NCBI GenBank assembly: GCA_029212745.1
Contig: JARGOL010000013.1
Location: 1 to 64,000 of the forward strand
Direction: 5' to 3'
Source of the DNA: Alcanivoracaceae bacterium
Lineage (GTDB): Bacteria > Pseudomonadota > Gammaproteobacteria > Pseudomonadales > Alcanivoracaceae
Length of the DNA: 64,000 bases
Below the pieces are notes generated by a model that was not told the DNA's origin, did no database searches, and saw only the letters and a program-made list of their open reading frames with translations. A program made the position numbers and the translations under genes. Position 1 is the first letter of the stretch. Every line of letters starts with the position of its first letter. Positions 41,082-50,652 of the stretch are shown here, piece by piece.

Positions 41082-41107
41082 AATACGCCCGCACGCGCGG
41101 GCGTATT
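41082..41107. terminator. Bidirectional hairpin terminator
   Basis: A perfect 11-base stem (AATACGCCCGC/GCGGGCGTATT) with an ACGC loop lies between the convergent HMG-CoA lyase and flavin oxidase genes. A-T base pairs at the foot fit a terminator working in both directions. Confidence 0.72.
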
Positions 41108-41123
41108 GCTGGTGGACCAGCGA

Positions 41124-42686
41124 TCAACGCGGCCGTACGGAGATGCCCAGGCGGTCGGTCACCTTGCCGTCAAACGTTCCCCGGTTGAAACGCCGGTATT
41201 GCACCATCCAGTCATTCCATTTCGGGTACAACGCCCAGGCCTCGGCCTCGCTTTGCAGCAGCTTGAGGTCCAGGCCCCAGTGCGGTCGTGCCGAGAATTC
41301 GTTGCGCATGGTGCGCTGGTAGGCCTTGAGCAATTCCTGAGAGCCGTTGGTGTCACTCAGCATGATCACTTCCATGAACATGGAATCGCGCCCCTGTTGC
41401 ATGGCGATGAAGTTGTCGGTGCTTTTGACGAAACGCACGGCGATGGGCCCGGTATGGGGAATGCCCTGCGCAAACAGGGATTCCGCCAGCACGAAGGAAC
41501 GCTCGATGGCGGCCACCGTGTCCTGCAGGTCGAACGCCGCTTCGATGGCGATAGCATCGGTGTAGTTGACCACACCGATGTTGAACACCTTGTAGGAGAC
41601 GTTGGTGAAGTTGTCGTCCTGCTGCGTATCCAGCGTGGTTTCCAGGATGGTCCTGGCCAGTCCCGGGAAGGTACTGAGGATCCATGCCAGCGGCTTTTCG
41701 AACACAGTGATCAAGCCGGAAACAAATTCCGTGCCCGGCTGGCCGCGCTCGGCCTGGGGCTGCTCCGGCAGCGGATCGTAGGAGCGGTGGCGCTCCGTGA
41801 CCAGCACCGTGTGGGTGCCCGCGTCATTGGCATAGGGGCTGTACTGCAACTCGAAATGTTCGGGGGAACGGCGGTCGGCGTAGACGCTCTGGCCCGCCAG
41901 CAGACGGGTGATGGCGCCGCCCGGCGCGGTCAGCTCTTCCCAGGTGGTTTTCCAGCGCACTTCGCGCAGCCAGAACTTGCGATCCGTGGTCAGCGTCACG
42001 GCATAGACCACGCCCATGGAGCCGATGGCCACCCGCGCCGCATTGAAGGCATCGTCATCCTGGATCAGCTGCACCGGAATACGGCTGTTCTCCTCCAGGT
42101 AGCCGGGCCAGGTTGCCGGATTGGTAATGCCATCGTCCGGCTCGATCTGCATCATGCGGCCGCCTTCACCCACCACCTGCAGGCTGACGATCTGGTCCGC
42201 CATGGGGCCATAGTCGAGCCCCGATCCGTGGGTGGCCGTCATCATCACGCCGGCAATGGTCTGGCCGTCATAGCCGCCCATGTTGATCAGCGCCCGGCCC
42301 CGGGCATCGAGGAAGGCGTTCAGGTCCTTGACGGTGATGCCGCTCATGACCCTGGCCAGGGCCGGGTCATCGCTGTCCCTGAGCCGGCGGCGATCCAGTT
42401 GCAGCGGCTTGTTCAGCTTCTCGGGGGTAAACAGCACCTCGCGGGTGATGGCCACTTCCGAGGCGGAGTGGCCGGAGCCGGTCATGCGCACACGCTTGCC
42501 GGCGCGCGTGGCCCGGCCGACGTAGTCCACCAGTTGGGCGGCATTCTCGGGTTGCACCAGGTATTCCGGCTCCACCGATTCGGTGCCGGTCCAGTTTTCC
42601 CAGTAACAGCCGGAGGACATCACCAGCAGGACCAGGGTGGCGCTGCGCGCCAGCAGGGCAGGTAGGGAAATCGTCATGGCATTCAT
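41124..42686 (-). CDS. Lipoprotein FAD-linked oxidase (VAO/lactone oxidase type)
   Basis: The 520-residue product begins with a lipoprotein signal (LVLLVMSSGC, lipid-modified C27), unusual for this class. The FAD-binding PCMH domain follows: YLVQPENAAQLVDYVGRA (about 42-59), RMTGSGHSASEVAI, and GYDGQTIAGVMMTATHGSG (about 137-155). The C-terminal part, with RPHWGLDLK, resembles aldonolactone oxidases. No His-FAD covalent site can be proven. It should oxidise an alcohol or lactone at a membrane surface. A palindrome in its promoter and a TetR gene upstream suggest repression. Confidence 0.84.
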   Translation of the reverse strand: MNAMTISLPALLARSATLVLLVMSSGCYWENWTGTESVEPEYLVQPENAAQLVDYVGRATRAGKRVRMTGSGHSASEVAITREVLFTPEKLNKPLQLDRRRLRDSDDPALARVMSGITVKDLNAFLDARGRALINMGGYDGQTIAGVMMTATHGSGLDYGPMADQIVSLQVVGEGGRMMQIEPDDGITNPATWPGYLEENSRIPVQLIQDDDAFNAARVAIGSMGVVYAVTLTTDRKFWLREVRWKTTWEELTAPGGAITRLLAGQSVYADRRSPEHFELQYSPYANDAGTHTVLVTERHRSYDPLPEQPQAERGQPGTEFVSGLITVFEKPLAWILSTFPGLARTILETTLDTQQDDNFTNVSYKVFNIGVVNYTDAIAIEAAFDLQDTVAAIERSFVLAESLFAQGIPHTGPIAVRFVKSTDNFIAMQQGRDSMFMEVIMLSDTNGSQELLKAYQRTMRNEFSARPHWGLDLKLLQSEAEAWALYPKWNDWMVQYRRFNRGTFDGKVTDRLGISVRPR

Positions 42687-42758
42687 CCTGTGTCCGTCTG
42701 CGCGGATCGTTGTTGTTTTTCCATGCCCGTCGCCGACTGGGCAATTTTTATACTTAGG

Positions 42759-42775
42759 TAAGTAACACTTACTTA
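42759..42775. promoter_or_regulatory. TetR-type operator in the flavin oxidase promoter
   Basis: TAAGTAA-CAC-TTACTTA is a 17-base inverted repeat in the 125 bases between the TetR gene and the oxidase gene. It overlaps an AT-rich promoter (TATAAAA on the minus strand). The TetR product next to it is the obvious binder. Confidence 0.68.
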
Positions 42776-42811
42776 TCTTTCACGGCGAGTAAATAGGACG
42801 AATGTACCAAA

Positions 42812-43438
42812 CTACGAGTGGTCAGGATCCAGGTTGCCCAGGGCGGCCTTGAGGAGCAGCCGGTAGTCCGCCAGCAGCTCGGCCATCTGGTCGGCGGGCA
42901 GGGCCGGTATCAGGCGGAAAACCGCATAGCTCAGTTCGCAGGCCAGGAAAGCGATCCGCTCCAGGCGCTCGGCACTGAGGGTGGGGAAGTGATCCGCCAG
43001 GGCCAGGGCCAGGGCGGTGGCATTATCGCGGGTATCGGCAATGTCCAGATCGCGCAACTCCGGCTCCTGGCGCAGCTCGGCCCAGAGGATGCCGTATACC
43101 GGCTCGTCCCTGACCAGCTGCAGGTAGCCGTCCAGCAGGCCATCCACCAGCACATCCAGGGGCTGGCTGCCGGCCTGGGCCAGCACGGCAAACATGGTTT
43201 CCCGGTACTGGCTGGACAGCCGCGACACCAGCTCGCGCAGTATCGCCGGACGGCCAGCAAAGTACTGGTAGATGGAGGCGATATTGACGCCGGCCGCGCG
43301 AGCCAGTTCATTCATCCCGAACTGGCTGGTGCCACGGGTCCGGATCAGGTCTTCGGCAGCACCGAGGATAGCGTCGTAGCGCTGGCGTGCACGTTGCTGG
43401 GTGGGTCGTTTGCGAACCTGTGCGGAACTGTCTGTCAT
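42812..43438 (-). CDS. TetR-family transcription regulator
   Basis: The 208-residue product has a basic N-terminal tail (RKRPTQQRARQRYDAIL), a helix-turn-helix in FGMNELARAAGVNIASIYQYFAGRPAILRELV (about 39-70, in part), and a C-terminal domain of the type seen with QacR/AcrR relatives. It is on the same strand and just upstream of the flavin oxidase, with a TAAGTAA inverted repeat between them, so repression of that gene is likely. Confidence 0.88.
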   Translation of the reverse strand: MTDSSAQVRKRPTQQRARQRYDAILGAAEDLIRTRGTSQFGMNELARAAGVNIASIYQYFAGRPAILRELVSRLSSQYRETMFAVLAQAGSQPLDVLVDGLLDGYLQLVRDEPVYGILWAELRQEPELRDLDIADTRDNATALALALADHFPTLSAERLERIAFLACELSYAVFRLIPALPADQMAELLADYRLLLKAALGNLDPDHS

Positions 43439-43593
43439 GACGGCCTGTGAGCGGTAATGGTGTTGCCAGTCTACCCGTTTTCAGCGCGGTTGGCCGTGCG
43501 AACTGCCGGGCCGGCACCAGGGCATGGACAGCCCTGGCCGCCAGCGCTACACAGATCACACCACCGTCATGGCAACGGCCACAGGGAGATTTC

Positions 43594-44097
43594 ATGCAAC
43601 ACGCACCCGGCAACGACAACAGCGCACCCACACGCGGCCCCTCGATGGTGCGCAACATGGCCGACTGGCGCTTTGACCATTACCTGACCATGCAACTGCT
43701 GCCATTGTTTTACCTGCTGCTGGTGTTTGGTGCGGCGGTGGTGGTGGCCGCACTGGTGGCCCTGGTGTTCTGGTTTTCACCCACTGCCGGGCTGGTGGCC
43801 CTGGCCGTGGCCCCGGTGGTGTTGCTGATTGCCGTGGCGGTGATTCGCGCCGCCCTGGAATACCTGGTCATGGCGCACCGGATCATGCGCATCATTGAAC
43901 GCATGGATGCACTGCCCCACCAGGTGGCTGACCTGTCCGTGCGCGTGGACGGTATCACCGGCCATGTGGACCAGCTGATTGATCGCGTGGATGACATCCA
44001 TGAAACCCTTATGCATGCCCGCCCGTTTCTGCGCAGCGCCGCCAGTACCGGGCGCCTGCTCGACCTGCTACGGCCGGGCAAGCGCCCGAAGCGCTGA
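43594..44097 (+). CDS. DUF4282 membrane protein
   Basis: From the ATG at 43594 (AGGGAG upstream) the product has 167 residues and two membrane segments (about 34-60 and 66-90), preceded by DWRFDHYLT and followed by AHRIMRIIERMDALPHQ and a coiled-coil-like tail (DLSVRVDGITGHVDQLIDRVDDI, in part). This matches DUF4282 in topology and motif. Function of the family is unknown. It converges with the GH31 gene, seven bases from its end. Confidence 0.8.
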   Translation: MQHAPGNDNSAPTRGPSMVRNMADWRFDHYLTMQLLPLFYLLLVFGAAVVVAALVALVFWFSPTAGLVALAVAPVVLLIAVAVIRAALEYLVMAHRIMRIIERMDALPHQVADLSVRVDGITGHVDQLIDRVDDIHETLMHARPFLRSAASTGRLLDLLRPGKRPKR

Positions 44098-44103
44098 AGA
44101 CGA

Positions 44104-46365
44104 TTACTTCACACCCAGGCTGCGCAGGTTGCCCTCCAGCTGGCTGGCGATGGGTGAACCCTGCTTGTAGAACGCGGCCGGCTTGCCCATGGGTACATAC
44201 ACCCACTGGTAATTGCCCCGCGCCGGGTTGGTCCAGCGCAACCACCAGGGTGCGCGCGGCGCGTTGGAATTGTTGCCGTAGCGGTAGCCGGTGAACATGT
44301 GCACCCAGGTGGTGTTGCCGGCATCCGGGAAGTACACCTTCTTCCAGTTGCCGGTGTAGCTTTCCTTGTTCACCAGCGGTGCCATCATCACTTCGCTGCC
44401 GAGCATGATCTGGTCGGTCAGGCCGGCCAGCTCATTGTCGTCGGGATAATGCAGCATCGGATGGCGCACCAGTGGCCAGCCGCGGGTTTCCATGTCGTCC
44501 ATCAGGTCCCGGCGATAAAATGCCAGCGCCTTGTATACCCGGGCCATGCGGTCGAACTGGTCATAAGTGGTGCTGTTGTCATAGAACTGGGCGTTGTCTT
44601 CCGGCTTCAGGCCTTCGTGGGTGCGATAGGCTGCGGTAAAGGCGGCGAACTCCATCCAGCGCAGCAACAGTTCCTGCTCACGGTTGTAGCCAACACCCGC
44701 CAGCGTGGCATTGGTGTAACCACCGATGTCGGCATGGTTCATGGCCAGCCCGGAAAAACCGCCGGTCATGGTGGCGAGAATGGCGGTCTTGAAGCCGTCA
44801 TACTTGTCCCAGGTCACCAGCTGGTCACCTTGCCAGAGCAGGGTGGAGTAGCCCGGCGTGCGCGCGGCGCCGGCGCGATTGAAGAACACGATCTCCTCAC
44901 CAAGACCCGCCTCGTCGATGGCCTCGCGGGCAATGCGTGCCCAGTCCACCGGGTACTGGTTGTGGTACTCGGCGGCATCAATGCCGGAGTACAGCACGGC
45001 ATCGAACGGCAGTGCCTCGGCGAAGTCATGCATCCAGCCATGGCAGCGGCCTTCATCAATCAGCTGGTCGGCGATCACTGCCTTGATCCAGGCCACCGCG
45101 TAGGGGTTGGTGAGGTCGATCATGCCGGCATCGAAATCCGTGTTGGTGACTTCGTAGACGGAGCCGTCGGCCTTCTTCACCAGGTAATCGTTATCGATGG
45201 CTTCCTGGTACAGGTTGCGGCGCACATTGCCTTTCGGTGAGGCGTCCACCAGGAACGGGTTGATGTAGCAGAGCATGCGCCCGCCCCGGCCCTCGACACG
45301 GTCCACCAAACCATCCCAGCCGGGGTAGCGATCCTGGTCCAGTTCCCAGTTCCACCACAGCTGTGAGCCGAACGACGTCTGCCTCTTGCCCACCCAGTCC
45401 TGCAGCCAGACGCCGGCCACCGGAGTGCCACGCCGGTCAAGCTCATCAAGCACCGCATCGACTTTGGCGGTGCCACCCTGCATGCCGACAATGGCGCCCT
45501 GGTTGAACCACTCGGGCAGCGCACGCATGCGGCCGCTGTATTCAGTGAAGCGTTCGATCAGTTCCAGCATGGAGTCGCCGGCGAGAATGCGCCCGGTCAT
45601 GTCGCCATCAAACAGGCGCACGCGCACACTGTTGCTGGCGCTGAGATCAAACACCGCATAGTCGGTGTCTTCCAGCATCAACGATTGCGCCGTGCTGGTG
45701 ATGTAGTGGGGCACGGCATAATAGGTGGTCAGGGGCCCGCCGGCGGAGCCGGCGCTGCCCAGTTCAACGGCGCCGGAAATGGGCTGGTGGCCGCGCCCGA
45801 CACCGCCTTCCTGTGACAGCACCGGCACAGCCTGGCCGTTGAGGTCCAGGTAGCTGAACTGCTCGCCGAAGCCGTGAAAACGTGCATCGGGATCCGCGTA
45901 ATAGGCAAGCTCGGTGTAGTTCACCGCCGGGTTGCTGAACTGCACGGCAAACTGCAGATGGCCCGGCCGGACTTCATTGAAGGTCACGGTGTAATCGGTG
46001 GCACAGGCGGCGCTGCCCGACAGGGTACCGCTGACCTGGATACCGGCAGAGGCATAACCAACGCTGGCAATGGCCTGGTCGGTGCACTGGCTCTGGATGT
46101 TTTCCTCGACAATGAACGAGCCACGGTTTTCCTCGGCCTGCAGGGCATGGGTGCCCGCACGCACAAAGGACGCGCCATCCGTGGAGCGCCACAGCACGCG
46201 GCCGGCACGGGTCACCTGCAGCCTGCTGCCGGTCCACGACACGGTGAAATCACCACTGGACGCAGCCACCGGTGAAGGCGCGGCGGTAATGGTATTGGCG
46301 GCCAGGCCGGGGCTGGCCAGGGTCAGGCCCAGCAGGCTGCTGGCAACAAGCATGGTCTTTTTCAT
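44104..46365 (-). CDS. Secreted GH31 glycoside hydrolase
   Basis: The 753-residue product has a signal peptide (LLGLTLASPGLAA) and a complete GH31 barrel: nucleophile D447 in GWMHDFAEAL and acid/base D514 in WQGDQLVTW, 67 residues apart, plus RTHEGLKP and HSDIGG-like HADIGGYT. The sequence strongly resembles the YihQ/sulfoquinovosidase group in order and length of segments, but the Arg that holds the sulfonate there (FGKRVMWNW) is Gln (Q335 in FGSQLWWNW). An ordinary alpha-glucosidase role, or another sugar, is more likely. No sulfoquinovose genes are nearby. Confidence 0.9.
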   Translation of the reverse strand: MKKTMLVASSLLGLTLASPGLAANTITAAPSPVAASSGDFTVSWTGSRLQVTRAGRVLWRSTDGASFVRAGTHALQAEENRGSFIVEENIQSQCTDQAIASVGYASAGIQVSGTLSGSAACATDYTVTFNEVRPGHLQFAVQFSNPAVNYTELAYYADPDARFHGFGEQFSYLDLNGQAVPVLSQEGGVGRGHQPISGAVELGSAGSAGGPLTTYYAVPHYITSTAQSLMLEDTDYAVFDLSASNSVRVRLFDGDMTGRILAGDSMLELIERFTEYSGRMRALPEWFNQGAIVGMQGGTAKVDAVLDELDRRGTPVAGVWLQDWVGKRQTSFGSQLWWNWELDQDRYPGWDGLVDRVEGRGGRMLCYINPFLVDASPKGNVRRNLYQEAIDNDYLVKKADGSVYEVTNTDFDAGMIDLTNPYAVAWIKAVIADQLIDEGRCHGWMHDFAEALPFDAVLYSGIDAAEYHNQYPVDWARIAREAIDEAGLGEEIVFFNRAGAARTPGYSTLLWQGDQLVTWDKYDGFKTAILATMTGGFSGLAMNHADIGGYTNATLAGVGYNREQELLLRWMEFAAFTAAYRTHEGLKPEDNAQFYDNSTTYDQFDRMARVYKALAFYRRDLMDDMETRGWPLVRHPMLHYPDDNELAGLTDQIMLGSEVMMAPLVNKESYTGNWKKVYFPDAGNTTWVHMFTGYRYGNNSNAPRAPWWLRWTNPARGNYQWVYVPMGKPAAFYKQGSPIASQLEGNLRSLGVK

Positions 46366-46536
46366 CGGAGTCCCTCGTTATTGTCCGCGGTTCATGGCCG
46401 GGCGGCGGGCCCGGACGGTTCGCTGTTGTTATCGCTGCCGAGACTAGGGCGGGCACCGCGCGCGCCCTAGGAAAAACCGGGAAAAACAAGGAAAACCTTT
46501 TGCAGGACAAGCACTTGGCTACGCTGCCAGTGGCGC

Positions 46537-46959
46537 CTACAGGCGCTTGCGCAGCTCTGCAATGCGCTCCTTCACCAGCCGCAGCTCCTCCTCCAGGGCC
46601 TGCCGGTAGCTGGATGATTCCGACCACTTGGGAATATCGCGGGCCAGTCCATCGGCCTCGATTTCCAGTTTGCGCAACGTCATGCGCTCGCCATAGGACA
46701 GCCGCCGCGGGCGTTTGCGCGACTGGCGCGGGCGCGGGGCCGGCTCGGGGATGGCGCGCAGGGATTTGCGCCGTGCCTGCACCGCCGCATGGTCCCGGGC
46801 ACTGCCCAGGATCCCAAGGCGCGGCAGGTCCAGGGGCCGGGCGCCCGCTTCACAGGGGGTATGACTGTAGAGCGTGGTTTCGGCGCGCTGGCATTTGTAG
46901 ACCGGGCCGGCCATGGCCAGCAGCGGGCAGAGTCCGAGCAGGGCAATCAGGTATTTCAT
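46537..46959 (-). CDS. DUF4124 periplasmic protein with coiled-coil tail
   Basis: From the ATG at 46959, with GGAGGAAC upstream, the product has 140 residues, a signal peptide (ALLGLCPLLAMAG) and the DUF4124-type segment VYKCQRAETTLYSHTPC (about 20-36), in which two cysteines may pair. A basic stretch (RPRQSRKRPRR) and a Glu-rich helix follow. Members are periplasmic with unknown role. Confidence 0.83.
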   Translation of the reverse strand: MKYLIALLGLCPLLAMAGPVYKCQRAETTLYSHTPCEAGARPLDLPRLGILGSARDHAAVQARRKSLRAIPEPAPRPRQSRKRPRRLSYGERMTLRKLEIEADGLARDIPKWSESSSYRQALEEELRLVKERIAELRKRL

Positions 46960-47107
46960 GATGGGTTCCTCCAGCGATGGGGAGGAACAGTCTGCGGCGC
47001 AACCCCTGGCCGTCACGACGGCTCAACGCTGGCGGGCGCGCGCGAAAACCCTGCGTCCTGCCGTGCGCCACCCTGCCGGCATGCCCGGCCCGGTCGCACA
47101 GGCCGGT

Positions 47108-47953
47108 TCAGCGTTGCGCTTCTGCCGAAAGGTCCATGGCCGGATACCAGTGCCGCAACACGCGTGCGATATCTGCCTGCACTGACGGGTCCGCCAGCAC
47201 CCGGTCAATGTCGGCGATACGCGCGCGACCCCATGCGTTATTCAGGCAGGCCACGTGCACCGGCGTGTTTGCCAGTGCCTCCGCCAGCGGCAGCAGCACC
47301 AGGTCGTCGGCGAGGGCGCCAAATTTGCTGCGGGCAAAATGCAGCAGATAACCGTGGCCCACGAGGTAATCCACCTGCCGCTCCATCAGCAGTTCCAGGG
47401 CATTTTCCGGGGAGGTGATATCCGACAGTACCAGCACATTGCGCTGGTCACTGGCACGCGCCAGCAGCGGCTGGACATCTTCATGGGACCAACCATCCAG
47501 GTACACCGTGCGCAGGGAACGACGCAGGGTTTCCGCCAGGGCAACGGCGCCGTCCTTGCGCGGCAGGGTCGCCAGCATGTCGCGAAAGGTGATCATGCGC
47601 AGTGGCGCCATGGTGGCCAGTGTCTGGCTGACCACGGTGGTGTCCGCGTAACGCGGCATGGCAGGAAGCAGTGGGGTGCAGACCTTGTTGCTGGTGTCAT
47701 GCATCAGCACGGTAAAGGTGCTCATGGACACCCGGCGGACACGGTGCTCATAGCCGGGCAGCTGCTGCTGCAGGACGGTGAGGGTGATATCCCCGGCGCC
47801 CTGGCGGACAAACGGCCCTTTGGCCACGAACACCGGGGGCACGTCCGGCACCAGCCAGGTGATGGCGGGCGCGTCTGTCTCCACGGCCGCAACGTGGGTG
47901 GCGGCCATGATCAGGGACGCATAAAGCAGGGCGCTGGTGCGATAGCGCAGCAA
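47108..47953 (-). CDS. Periplasmic solute-binding-like protein (TIGR02285 type)
   Basis: The 281-residue product has a signal peptide (ALLYASLIMAATHVAA), ITWLVPDVPPVFVAKGPF near 31-48 and a long two-lobe body with ELLMERQVDYLVGHGYLLHFA, as in the TIGR02285-like relatives of SBP family 3. No transporter partner is adjacent. The upstream and downstream genes are unrelated, so its ligand is unknown. The ATG at 47953 is chosen because the signal peptide starts there. Confidence 0.75.
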   Translation of the reverse strand: MLRYRTSALLYASLIMAATHVAAVETDAPAITWLVPDVPPVFVAKGPFVRQGAGDITLTVLQQQLPGYEHRVRRVSMSTFTVLMHDTSNKVCTPLLPAMPRYADTTVVSQTLATMAPLRMITFRDMLATLPRKDGAVALAETLRRSLRTVYLDGWSHEDVQPLLARASDQRNVLVLSDITSPENALELLMERQVDYLVGHGYLLHFARSKFGALADDLVLLPLAEALANTPVHVACLNNAWGRARIADIDRVLADPSVQADIARVLRHWYPAMDLSAEAQR

Positions 47954-48119
47954 GACTGACTCCCGGTGGCAACGGTGCTCCCGTCAGCTGTCCGCAGCGC
48001 CGGCCGTAATGGCGACCACAGGCAGTACGCAGGAGGCCCAGCCTAACGCGGTGGCGGTAACCATGCCGTACGACGATTCACCCGAAAACCGGCATGCCGG
48101 CCTGACAGATGCACCATGA

Positions 48120-49994
48120 TCAGGCACGGTCGCCGCGCAGGGCGCGCACCTGTGCTTCCAGAAACGGCGCGCTGGCTTTCTCCGGCGGCACCAGGTCGCC
48201 CACTGCCAGCTCCACCCGGGACCAGAACCGTTTCGGCCGTGTCGCCAGTGCCGGCCCGTCCTTGTGGCTGAAGAAGCTGCCCCACAAGCCGCGCAGGGCC
48301 ATGGGCACCACCGGCACAGGATCTCGGGCGAGGATCTTGTCGATACCGGCCTTGAATTCGGCGATGTCGCCGTCGGCGGTGAGCTTGCCCTCGGGGAAAA
48401 TGCAGACCACTTCCCCTGCCTCGAGCTCCTCGTGGATACGTTCGAACGCCGCCTCGTACACGGCCGGGTTGCGGCTCTTGGCATCAATGGGAATGGTCTT
48501 GCCGGTACGGAAGATGTAGTTCAGTACCGGCATGTCATAGATCGGCTTGAACATGACAAAGCGCACCGGGCGACGGATGGCGCCGGCCAGCAACAGGGCA
48601 TCAACGTAGGAGACATGGTTGCAGACCAGCACGCACGGCCCGTCATCGGGAATGTGCGCCAGACCCTGGTGGCGGATGCGGTACATGATATTGGTCAGCA
48701 GCCAGATGATCAGGCGGATCATGAACTCCGGCACCACCGTATAGATGTAGGCCGCCACAACAATATTGACCAGCGCCAGTGCCAGGAAGAACTCCGGGAT
48801 GGACAACTCGAGCACACCCACGAGAACGATACCGGCGATGGCCGACAGGACCATCAACAACGCGTTGAGAATATTGTTGGCGGCGATGATACGCGACAGG
48901 TGATGGGGGTTGGCCCGGTGCTGGACAAAGGCAAACAGCGGCACGATATAGAAGCCACCGAACACACCAATGCCCAGCAGGTCCATGAGCACACGCCAGC
49001 CGGCTCCGTGTTCCAGGAATGCGGCAATGTCCACAGCCTGCATGGACGGCAGGCCCTGGTAGGAAAAGAACAGGTCAATGCCGAAGGCACTCAGGCCCAG
49101 CGAACCGATGGGCACCAGGCCCAGCTCCACACGCCGCCCGGATGCTTTTTCACACAGGAAGGAACCGAGCCCGATGCCGATGGAAAAGGTGGCCAGCAAC
49201 AGGGCATAAAGGCCGTCGGTGCCGCTCAGGTAGTCATCCACATAGACCTTGAGCTGGGTGGTGTAGGCGGCACCCAGGAACCAGAACCACGAAATCCCCA
49301 GCACGCTCATCCAGACAGACCTGGTCTCCCGTGCATAACCGATGATGCGGGCGGTCTCGCGAAACAGGTTCCAGTTGATGCGCAGGTCACGGTCAGCGGG
49401 CATGGCTGCCGGAATCAGCCGTGCCGCCAGGTAACCGATGCACGCCAGCAGGATGATGGCCGCAGGCGCCACCCAGGCACCGGTGGATTCCATGCCCAGT
49501 ACCACGCCGGAAATGGAGCCCAGCAGAATGGCAAGAAAGGTGCCCATTTCCACCAGCGCGTTGCCGGAGACCAGCTCACTGTTGGTCAGGTGCTGGGGAA
49601 TGATCGAGTACTTGATCGGCCCGAAGAAGGTGGACTGCAGGCCCATGCAGAACAGCACCGCCAGCAGGAAGTAGACGGCATCAAAATAGAAGCCCACGGC
49701 ACCGGCACACATGATGGCGATCTCTGCCAGCTTGATGCGCCGGATCAGCAGGGACTTCTCGAACTTGTCGGCGAGCTGGCCGGCAAGCGCGGAAAACAGG
49801 AAGAACGGCACGATGAACAATGCCAGGCCGACATTGTTGAGGGTGTTGATGCTTACCCCGGAGACCACACCGGAGGCAATCAGCAGGATCAGGGCCTGGC
49901 GGAACACATTGTCATTGAAGGCACCCAGGAACTGGGTAAAGAAAAACGGTGCAAAACGACGGCTTGCCATCAGCTGGCCCAGTGACGCTTTCAT
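48120..49994 (-). CDS. Fused lysophospholipid transporter (MFS) and acyltransferase
   Basis: The 624-residue product joins two enzymes that E. coli keeps as LplT and Aas. Residues about 10-420 form a twelve-helix MFS transporter (FFFTQFLGAFNDNVFRQAL near 17-35, LADKFEKSLLIRR). Residues about 425-620 are a PlsC-type acyltransferase with NHVSYVDA near 457 (the H-x4-D active site) and FPEGKLT. It should flip lysophospholipid inward and re-acylate it at the inner membrane. A TetR gene is directly upstream on the same strand, likely its regulator. No AMP-ligase domain is present, unlike Aas. Confidence 0.93.
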   Translation of the reverse strand: MKASLGQLMASRRFAPFFFTQFLGAFNDNVFRQALILLIASGVVSGVSINTLNNVGLALFIVPFFLFSALAGQLADKFEKSLLIRRIKLAEIAIMCAGAVGFYFDAVYFLLAVLFCMGLQSTFFGPIKYSIIPQHLTNSELVSGNALVEMGTFLAILLGSISGVVLGMESTGAWVAPAAIILLACIGYLAARLIPAAMPADRDLRINWNLFRETARIIGYARETRSVWMSVLGISWFWFLGAAYTTQLKVYVDDYLSGTDGLYALLLATFSIGIGLGSFLCEKASGRRVELGLVPIGSLGLSAFGIDLFFSYQGLPSMQAVDIAAFLEHGAGWRVLMDLLGIGVFGGFYIVPLFAFVQHRANPHHLSRIIAANNILNALLMVLSAIAGIVLVGVLELSIPEFFLALALVNIVVAAYIYTVVPEFMIRLIIWLLTNIMYRIRHQGLAHIPDDGPCVLVCNHVSYVDALLLAGAIRRPVRFVMFKPIYDMPVLNYIFRTGKTIPIDAKSRNPAVYEAAFERIHEELEAGEVVCIFPEGKLTADGDIAEFKAGIDKILARDPVPVVPMALRGLWGSFFSHKDGPALATRPKRFWSRVELAVGDLVPPEKASAPFLEAQVRALRGDRA

Positions 49995-50023
49995 GAAAAC
50001 TCCCTGTTAGCGGCGAAACGCCG

Positions 50024-50626
50024 TCATCTGCTTTGTGCCCAGCTTCCCAGGTAATGGGTAAGCAATGAATCCAGCGCTTTCTCGGCGCTGGTACTGCCAC
50101 CAATGTCCAGCTTGTCACTGACCGCCAGCAGGCAGATCCCGTGGACGCTGCTCCACAGGGTGCGCGCGGCAAGTGCGGCCGCCGCTGGCCGGCGGCGCGG
50201 CGCCAGCCGCTGTAATTGCTCTTCCACCAGCGCGAACAACCTGTCCGTGCGCTGCCGGTACCAGTCCGGCACCGGCCGACCATCGCGCATGGTATGCACA
50301 AACACCAGCTGCCAGCGGGCCGGCGCCTGGCGGGCCAGCGACAGATAGTTATGGGCCATGCGCGCGATCACCCGCTGCGGCCGATTCCCCGCTGCGGCGG
50401 CCTCGTTGGCCCGGGCCAGCTGGTCCACCAGTCGTGCATTGGCCTGCAGCACCAGGTCATCGACGTTGTCGAAGACATGGTAGAGCATGCCGACGGTGTA
50501 ACCGATCTGCGCCGCCACCTTGCGGGCGCTGATGGCCGTCGGGCCGTGACTGGCCACCAGATCCTCCACCGCATCCAGCGCCAGCGCGCGGATTTCATCA
50601 AGGCTGTGTTCACTGCGTCGCGGCAT
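50024..50626 (-). CDS. TetR-family transcription regulator
   Basis: From the ATG at 50626 (GGAGCAG upstream) the 200-residue product has a helix-turn-helix near 28-48 (ISARKVAAQIGYTVGMLYHVF, in part) and a C-terminal domain ending in LLTHYLGSWAQS. It lies 29 bases before the fused transporter-acyltransferase gene, whose expression it probably adjusts in response to membrane lipids. Two direct repeats of TCGAA-GGTGTT type upstream (50653, 50720) are candidate binding sites. Confidence 0.88.
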   Translation of the reverse strand: MPRRSEHSLDEIRALALDAVEDLVASHGPTAISARKVAAQIGYTVGMLYHVFDNVDDLVLQANARLVDQLARANEAAAAGNRPQRVIARMAHNYLSLARQAPARWQLVFVHTMRDGRPVPDWYRQRTDRLFALVEEQLQRLAPRRRPAAAALAARTLWSSVHGICLLAVSDKLDIGGSTSAEKALDSLLTHYLGSWAQSR

Positions 50627-50652
50627 GGTCTGCTCCGGGCGGCACCAATTTA

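Noticed and set aside
44104-46365. Annotation as sulfoquinovosidase (yihQ)
   Set aside because: The sulfonate-binding Arg is replaced by Gln and no sulfoquinovose genes are near.
48264-49985. Long plus-strand open frame of 573 codons
   Set aside because: Antisense shadow of the fused transporter-acyltransferase, caused by GC-rich third codon positions.
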